Below are positions 54,861 to 64,000 of a DNA stretch of 64,000 nucleotides, piece after piece. Under the pieces are notes generated by a model, which saw nothing but the letters and a program-made list of their open reading frames with translations, did no database searches and had not been told where the DNA came from. Position 1 is the first letter of the stretch, and each line of letters opens with the position of its first letter. This stretch comes from Porpolomopsis calyptriformis (taxonomy: Eukaryota; Basidiomycota; Agaricomycetes; Agaricales; Hygrophoraceae), in assembly GCA_951640195.1 (NCBI GenBank), contig OX621167.1:2108001-2172000 (forward strand). The letters are read 5' to 3'. The position numbers and the translations under genes were made by a program.

Positions 54861-55443
54861 CGTTATCTTGCCACGTACAGAACCACTGAGTTTTATACTC
54901 CTCGGTCACATGAAAAAGGCTATTGCCACGGCGATCACATCGCCAGAGAAGACCTGATGACCAACGTCTGCATGGTCAGGCGTCGGTGCGATTCACAGGG
55001 TGACGGTGGCTATAATCCCATAGCCTGAGCCGGTTCTTTTGCTCAAAAAAGAGAAAGCGACTGAGCTCACCTTGCTGTTATTTGAATGCCCAACTCCAAA
55101 AACAGCACGGGGTACTATCAGAGTTTAACCGGTGGAGATGCTTCCCAGTCCATATGGAAGAAGAATCATTCACCATCACGAGTCGCGGAACGAACGACTA
55201 TATCCTTTCTCCGCGGCTGGGAGGAATGAGTTGGTACGGAGCAAAGTGCGTCCAGATCAGATCCAAGTCCTGTATTTTCATGCGATGATCTTCCACGACC
55301 CAGAAGCGACAGAGGTACCTGCTCTTCTATTCAAATTTAATGGGCTATTTTTAACAAACTAGGGTCGATGATAGGATAGGATGCTGCTACAAGACTCTCA
55401 AGTCATAATTTAGGGGATCGATACGTCTATGTCAAGCCATCTT
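54861..55443. other. Intergenic, no gene recognised
   Basis: Between the ALDH start and the DGAT2 stop. Short open frames exist but show no family motif. The ALDH promoter should lie in the left part. Confidence 0.35.
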
Positions 55444-57389
55444 TCAGTCGATGAGGGTGAGCTCCCTCGTTCTTGCCTTTGCGAACCTATCTTTATAAGT
55501 GTGCCAAATCCTGTATATAAAAGACGTGAGTTTCAGGAGAAGTGACAGACTGGCAACGAGCCTTGTTAGCTCATCTATATACAGCTTTTGCACACGGCGC
55601 AGTTCTTCTATGGTCGGTTTTTCGCATTTTTCTACGTGGAGCGGTCTACCAACTGGTGATTTTCAGGGAGGTTGTCAGGAGTGCGAAACACGACCACTTA
55701 CTAACTGAGACAATCTGACGACGGTATGGCATCAATCCCAAGTTATCTGCGCGAGGTTGAGATTCTTTTACAGCCAACCTAATTAGAACCTTACAATTCA
55801 GTAATCCACGTCCGTGGAATAATGGTAAGGTGAAACCAAAGACGCCTTGGAATTTTTTCTGCAGAGCGTAAATTGTAGTTCCTTTTTCGTTGGGCATTTG
55901 TTGATAGATCTAAGATATTGTGAGAGATACAACAAGCACGGAAGTACAGCGATGACTCACGTCATTTTCTCCAAAGGAAAACACAGGGACGAGATCGGCT
56001 CTGTTAAAAAAAACGCTGTCATTCACAACGTTTTTGTGCAGAAAAAAAAAAGTACCCGTGCTGGATGGCAATCTTTATGAAACCAAGTCTATTGACAGAC
56101 AAATAACACGAGAAGTGACGTTAGTCAGGAGCAAAAAAACTGCGACAACGAACGCACCGTCGTTTTAGTGTCAAGTCCGCCGTTCCAGGATGCGCACTCA
56201 GACTCTCCGCGGCGCCGCCGACAACGATCGTAATAGCCGATCCAGGGCCAGTCTTGAGAATGTTCGAGCACGACTCTTTGCTCACGCTGCATATTCCAAG
56301 AGCGAGGATGATGTCCCGGTAGATCGGTGCGTTGAAGTTCGTTGCGAGCGTGAGGAGGTGGGGTGTGATGCCCGGAAAGGCGGTGGAAAACCCGGTGGCT
56401 GATGGATAAAGAGTTAGTATAGGAGGGGGGGGAACGACCATGCGACGAATGATCGAGTTTGCTGTTGTTTTGCGTACCGTCTGTTGCAAATGTGGCCATG
56501 GCGCCCCTGTGGATAATTATCCGAATGAGACGAGTTGTGTGACCAAAGTGCCATTAGGAGGCGACGTACATTCCAATAATACCTAACGAAAATGGTTCCA
56601 CGTCAGGATCGCGTTTATTCAATATACTGAAATTGACGGACCGTGTGGATGATATCCAAAGACATACGGTCGATCGGCAGGAAGGTCACATTCCTTGTGT
56701 CACCAAGAAAATTGATCGTGATGAGCGAGTTGTTCAAACGCGCACTCGATCTTGTAACCCAACTGACCTTCAAAAGCCTTACGTATAGAGCCGTTTAGGA
56801 GAGTTGGATGTTTTTTGTTTCTTTAAAAACACACTGCTGGTGGAAGCAACTCACGACGAGGGATAATACTCCGCAAAGTACTTCCAAAACCTCCAAGACC
56901 GGAACCACGGACTGATCCTCCCACCGTGTTCCGGGCTTCGATCGATAATTCGGATCCATGTCAGATAGCACGCAAGGAGCGGCCACAGTGGGGGTATGGA
57001 ACTATACACGTATCAAAAAACGGGGATCATCACCCTATATCAGGAGCCCATCTCGCAACTCCGCCCCAGAGGACTCACCACAATATCAAGAAGATAAAAG
57101 TCGTGATGACAATCATCACCGACCAACTCGCCACCGCCAACGTCTGCAGCCGCCGCTTCCTCGGTATTTTAGCCGGGACGAACCTAAAGGGCACGACGGA
57201 CGTGTTGCAGTCAGCAAAAGTATTAATTTCGTTTGCACAGTAGAACAAGAGAAAGAAAGGGGTGTGTCTCAACTCGATATTAGCATTGAGGGCAGCAACC
57301 GGGGTTGTCGTCAACTTCGATAAGCGTTCCCTGAGCAAAGAAGCTGATAGGCTTCTTGAGGCCGCTGAAAGAGCACGACCGGGTTCCAT
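55444..57389 (-). CDS. Diacylglycerol O-acyltransferase 2 (DGAT2)
   Basis: About eight exons. The N-terminus MEPGRALSAASRSLSASLLR leads to FVPAKIPRKRRLQTLAVASW and the membrane segment SVMIVITTFIFLILCSIPPL. Then HGGRISPWFRSWRFWKYFAE, CDLPADRPYVFGYHPHG with the catalytic HPHG motif, IIGM, GAMATFATD, ATGFSTAFPGITPHLLTLAT, GICSVSKESCSNILKTGPGS, AITIVVGGAAESLSAHPGTA, ADLVPVFSFGEND, MPNEKGTTIYALQKKFQGVF and GFTLPLFHGRGLLN. The end is GRPLHVEKCEKPTIEELRRV and IWHTYKDRFAKARTRELTLI at 55444. The enzyme makes triacylglycerol from diacylglycerol and acyl-CoA at the ER or lipid droplet. The segment RHTPFFLLFYCANE near the N-terminus may be an unrecognised intron. Confidence 0.92.
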
Positions 57390-57567
57390 TTTGAGCGCGA
57401 GGGTGAGGTCTTAGTGGCGTTTAAGACGAAGCGATTGTTTCCACTTCCGGAACACGTGCCATATGGTGCATTGGCCCTCAAAAGCATTCAAATTTGCCTC
57501 CTTTTTAAAAAGGGTAATCTACAGGACGGAGAAGGAACAAGAAAAAAAAGTCCTCTCGAACGATCCA

Positions 57568-60539
<2,972 letters not shown>

Positions 60540-60798
60540 GATAGTAGTAAGCTGAGGAGAGAATGAAGTGAAGGTCGTTCAGACAAAGGAAGAACGCGCG
60601 TCGTTGCAAATCTTTAGTAATCAAAATAGAGTCAAACAAACTACCATGACTAATCTTAGGAGGTAACTCCCATACAGGGCAACGTCCAATCACTTCTCCA
60701 CCACATACTCAATTCCGTGCCATCCGATCTGGGAGAAACTCATCATAAATCGTTCTCTTTCCAAAAACGTCTGCACCCTCGAGCTTCAGAGCCCGGGA

Positions 60799-62151
60799 AT
60801 GTCATTGAATTCTGTTGACTTGTCAATTGTCCCTTCCATCCTCAAATACTCCACCGAGGATGACCCCATGTATGAAGGCGGTTACTGGATTAACGGAGAA
60901 ACAAGATTGCCATTGGTCTTTGCGCCGAGCGTGTTTTTGTATCAGCTCTCGGGAACATGACTTGTCTCACCTCTTTTGTATGGTCCTGAACCCCGCCTCT
61001 GATTGATCCAACGGTCGAAGACGATGTGTGGACTACTCTTGCGACCCACTGCCCTAATTTATGCCAACTTCAAGTTCTTGATGTTGAAGCTTCAGATAAT
61101 GATGGCAATGATGAAGCGTACCAAACCATAGCCTGTAATCCTATCGTCAGCACCTCTCCTCTCTCGGCGGCGCCAGCATTGCGATTGTATCACCAGTTTT
61201 TCACCCTCAAAATTTTACAATCCCTGATGGTTTGGTGTCAAATGTAAATCAACATAACCCTAACCTTGAAGTAAGTGGTAGCCCGATATTCCACGACCAG
61301 CAGTCTTACCAATTCTTAATGTCCAGGTGTTACAACTGTACATGATGATCGGGCATTTATTGATATCTCTCCTCTTCTCACTGGAAATCCCTTCGTGAAC
61401 TCCAGCTGTTTCCAATCTTTGTCTCTTCTCATATAAATCTCTGCTTTCCGTGCTTCTCATCCGACACTCGAACGCCTCATTCTCGTGCCCAGGGATGGTT
61501 CCATCCATACAAGGGTTTCCATTCCTAACCCACTTGTGCTCCCACCTGACTCGCTCCTCCCTCAAGTACATAGGCGTTGCATGGAAGGAACTGTCCTCCA
61601 TCCTCAATTCTCCTACTAGCAATCCACGCCCATTGGAGCATATCCGTACTGGTCCCTTCGGTGAAGCATTCCTTGACCTCCTCGAGAAAATGTATGGCCC
61701 CACATTAAGAGACTTGATGCGAGAACCTGCACATCCCTCGATTTGGTTGTGAAGCTTGCCCCTGGTTTAGAATGGTTGGACCTCTTCTATCAACAGGAAT
61801 GGGTGACATGAAGATTTTTTTTTTGGCCCGTTTATTTCAGTCTCTCATATCCCTGCGATCATTTCAGGGTTGGACTGGTGCTCAGCTCTTGCCCACTTAC
61901 CGTCTCTGACCGATCTTTTTGGTGTCCGGCTTATTTCCTTGGGCAAAACTTCTGAGGCAAACACTAATACCCTCCGTGCACTCATCTCCGTGTATCCAAC
62001 GTTACGCATGTTGTCATGGTATTCGCATCCATACCAGGAATCTACCGCTGTCGTTATTGAGCGTAAGGGTAGGTTGGTCAAGTGGGAGTTGAGAGTTCTA
62101 ATATATGTGAAGTTATCGATATTTATGGCCAGGGGAAGTTTTGAATTCTGA
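60799..62151 (+). pseudogene. Eroded LRR/F-box-like protein gene
   Basis: Open pieces in changing frames recall mushroom F-box/LRR proteins: MSLNSVDLSIVPSILKYSTE and RLPLVFAPSVFLYQLSGT; EDDVWTTLATHCPNLCQLQV, LDVEASDNDGNDEAYQTIA; FLTHLCSHLTRSSLKYIGVA, GPFGEAFLDLLEKMYGPTLR; LAHLPSLTDLFGVRLISLGK, TLRALISVYPTLRMLSWYSH and VVIERKGRLVKWELR. Stops and frame changes between the pieces cannot all be explained by introns. No F-box is visible at the start. It may be a pseudogene or a gene whose introns I cannot resolve. Confidence 0.4.
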
Positions 62152-62753
62152 GTGTCGTTTATAGCTGTTCCTCTTGCACCGTAAGTCGAGGACAAAATAT
62201 ATTCTAGTTTCTGTCATTCACGTGTGCTACATATTCATACTGCTGAGTATTTTTTTGCTTTGTTGCTACAATACTTCATCATCCTTTTCGACTCACTTTC
62301 CAGTCCTCGTGTGCAAGGAGTATAATATGTAGGTTCTCTTTTCTGCATCCCATACCCACAAGTTTCTCTGTTACCTTGTACAGTTGATGGAGAGGTTGAT
62401 TGAATGGGCACACCTAACGTCGAGACTATTGTGTGCGGTGAGTGGCTCAAGTTTTGCTCTTGAGATTGCATCCACGCTTTTGGAGAAATTTCACGGTGAA
62501 TATGACTGAGTTACAGCCGAAGACACATAATACGCATTCAAATCAACATTGAGAGAAACAGGATTTCGTTAAATAGGCCCTCTTGTGTGCATCGATCACA
62601 TTGGGGACACAACTACAAGTAGATGTCGGTCTTGCATACGAAAAGAACATAGACAAACAAAAAAAAAAAAAAAAAGTCAAGTCTTGTAGAAGAAAGGGGT
62701 CAGAACATATCTTCAGAGAACATTACCTACAAACTGTACACACCGGATTGGTT
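62152..62753. other. Intergenic, A-tract
   Basis: No gene is supported. A run of about 16 A lies at 62659-62675. It forms the 3' side of the cytochrome b561-like gene. Confidence 0.35.
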
Positions 62754-63427
62754 TCACTTGATCTGGGCCACCTTTTCATCAACACTGACCACCGTGTCAA
62801 CCGGAGGTTCTTGAGAAGTGGTCGCGACGCGGTATAATACCGCATTACCCACAGCAACGAAATATGCAGTCGCGGAGATAAGGAAGAGTGCCCAGAATAT
62901 GACCTGGACTGCGTCAGGGGTCACAGTCTGCGACGTACTCATCTCCGCCCACTCGTTATGTAGGCCCTCCCAAGTATTCCAATACATTCCCGCGGCAGTG
63001 ATAATACCGAAAGGTACGTGTAAACGGCGCAAGAAGGAGCCGCCGTTGGTGTAATGGGCCGCGATGCCAATGATGACCTGCATAAGGACAGTAGAAAGGA
63101 CGGTTGCACCAACTTTATGATGCAAGTCGGAGTAGGGGCCGGCGAACTGCATGCCAAGGTGCGATGCATGAACAGCACCCATTCCAAGACCGAAGACGAG
63201 GATGATGAGAAGTGTAGTGATGGTATTGAAGATGACGTGAATTTTAAACCATTTGTTGCCACCACGGAGATATCGTCCAGAGAGCAGGGCAACAGGGAGC
63301 ACAAAGAGCACAGCGATGCAGGCGAACAAGGCTAGATTGGATACAACAATTAGACCAAAAGGGACTTGAGAAGTAGTAAAGACTTACCGTGCGCAATGGC
63401 AAACTTGTCGTGAAGTGGCCATTCCAT
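62754..63427 (-). CDS. Cytochrome b561-like membrane protein
   Basis: Two exons (63388-63427 and 62754-63331, 56-nt intron), about 205 residues. It starts MEWPLHDKFAIAH, then ALFACIAVLFVLPVALLSGR, KWFKIHVIFNTITTLLIILV, GMQFAGPYSDLHHKVGATVL, MQVIIGIAAHYTN, RRLHVPFGIITAAGMYWNTW and QVIFWALFLISATAYFVAVG. Five hydrophobic helices carry the His pattern of b561 proteins (AHA, KIHV, LHHK, RRLHVPFG), which bind two haems and move electrons across membranes. No DOMON domain is fused within the window. The start was chosen at the ATG that opens the first helix. The C-terminus is short and soluble. Confidence 0.83.
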
Positions 63428-64000
63428 TTCTGCGGGACGTGTGGATATTGATAAGAGAAACTGAGGGTTACAACGGGCAAAAAGTGGGAAATTTTAGTCT
63501 GATTGTCCCGACCCATTCTGTAGGGACCCCAAACACTTGGGTTAGGTTACTGATGAAACAAATTCTGAAGTAACTTACCGAAGTCCCACTGGGCATGGGT
63601 TTTCTCACAGTAGAGACCGCGAACACCGCAACGGCCAACGATGGCCAAGTGCCTAAATTTCCGATGCTCAATGTATACAGCACACATACTGACCATAGGT
63701 ACCTGGGTGTGCGACAGTGCAAGCATGGTTCGGTTTGGATGACAACTCTTGTAATAAGAAAATGCTTGACTGTCATCTGAACCCAGCCCACTTCGTCATG
63801 CGCTCTATCATAGAGGAAATTTAGTCTTCCAAGAAGGAAACGAGATCCATTTTGCACAAGGATGCCAAAGAAAAAACAAACATTTCCTGCGATATTCAGA
63901 AAAGACGGAAAGGAGGGGAGATGGACGTAGAGTGCAGAAGGGAAGATGTTGCGCTTTGATGTGAGGGTTCTGAGAGGAGCACAAATACCTCAAGTCACGT
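63428..64000. other. Upstream region of the b561-like gene, no clear gene
   Basis: A minus-strand open frame (63857-63468) gives a weakly hydrophobic 129-residue sequence (YLWSVCVLYTLSIGNLGTWP). It runs into the 5' side of the b561-like gene, so it may be 5' UTR, a missed upstream exon or chance. Nothing else is recognised up to the window end. Confidence 0.25.

Overview
The window looks like nuclear DNA of an agaricomycete-type basidiomycete. Its genes carry many short GT-AG introns (about 40-65 nt), it has a NACHT-WD40 receptor and a family of small BTB/POZ genes of the kind expanded in mushroom genomes, and it holds Ty1/Copia and hAT elements, two ordinary fungal mobile-element classes. 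No rRNA, tRNA or CRISPR array was recognised. All gene models were read by eye from open frames, splice signals and known family motifs.

Layout. (1) 1-9.2 kb: three decayed BTB/POZ copies in a row (421-4545, +), followed by a large NACHT-WD40 NOD-like receptor on the minus strand (5418-9227). (2) 9.3-26.5 kb: a repeat island. It holds a 441-bp perfect foldback element (9637-10077); a stray fragment of the BTB/KH repeat unit; a very large inverted-repeat element (about 12293-20247) whose arms carry two different tandem repeats and whose left arm is split by a Copia element with 112-bp LTRs and a 5-bp target duplication; a truncated second Copia element in the opposite direction; and a hAT element (22173-26278) with an 8-bp target duplication. 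(3) 26.8-32.3 kb: two intact BTB genes, each tail-to-tail with a KH-domain (KHDC4/BLOM7-like) gene. The first KH copy is a pseudogene and the second is intact. Together with the 1-5 kb region this shows that one BTB+KH unit was amplified at least five times and that only the last KH copy stayed functional.

(4) 32.3-64 kb: a dense block of housekeeping and secretory genes. In order: a ZNF511-like C2H2 protein (divergent from the KH gene across 38 bp), a basic proline-rich protein, a UBA/UBX p97 adaptor, an F-box protein, a Ytp1/DUF2427 membrane protein, an FMP52-like NAD(P)-binding protein, a coiled-coil protein, a secreted GH5 glucanase-like hydrolase, a class 3 lipase, a small secreted protein, an uncharacterised gene, cytidine deaminase, aldehyde dehydrogenase, DGAT2, CDC48, an eroded LRR/F-box-like gene and a cytochrome b561-like protein.

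Functionally, CDC48 and the UBX protein belong to the same ubiquitin-segregase pathway, though they lie 22 kb apart. Lipase and DGAT2 act on acylglycerols. The NLR and the expanded BTB genes form a fast-evolving cluster next to the transposon island. The most unusual structures are the giant palindrome with asymmetrically expanded arm repeats and the BTB/KH amplification.
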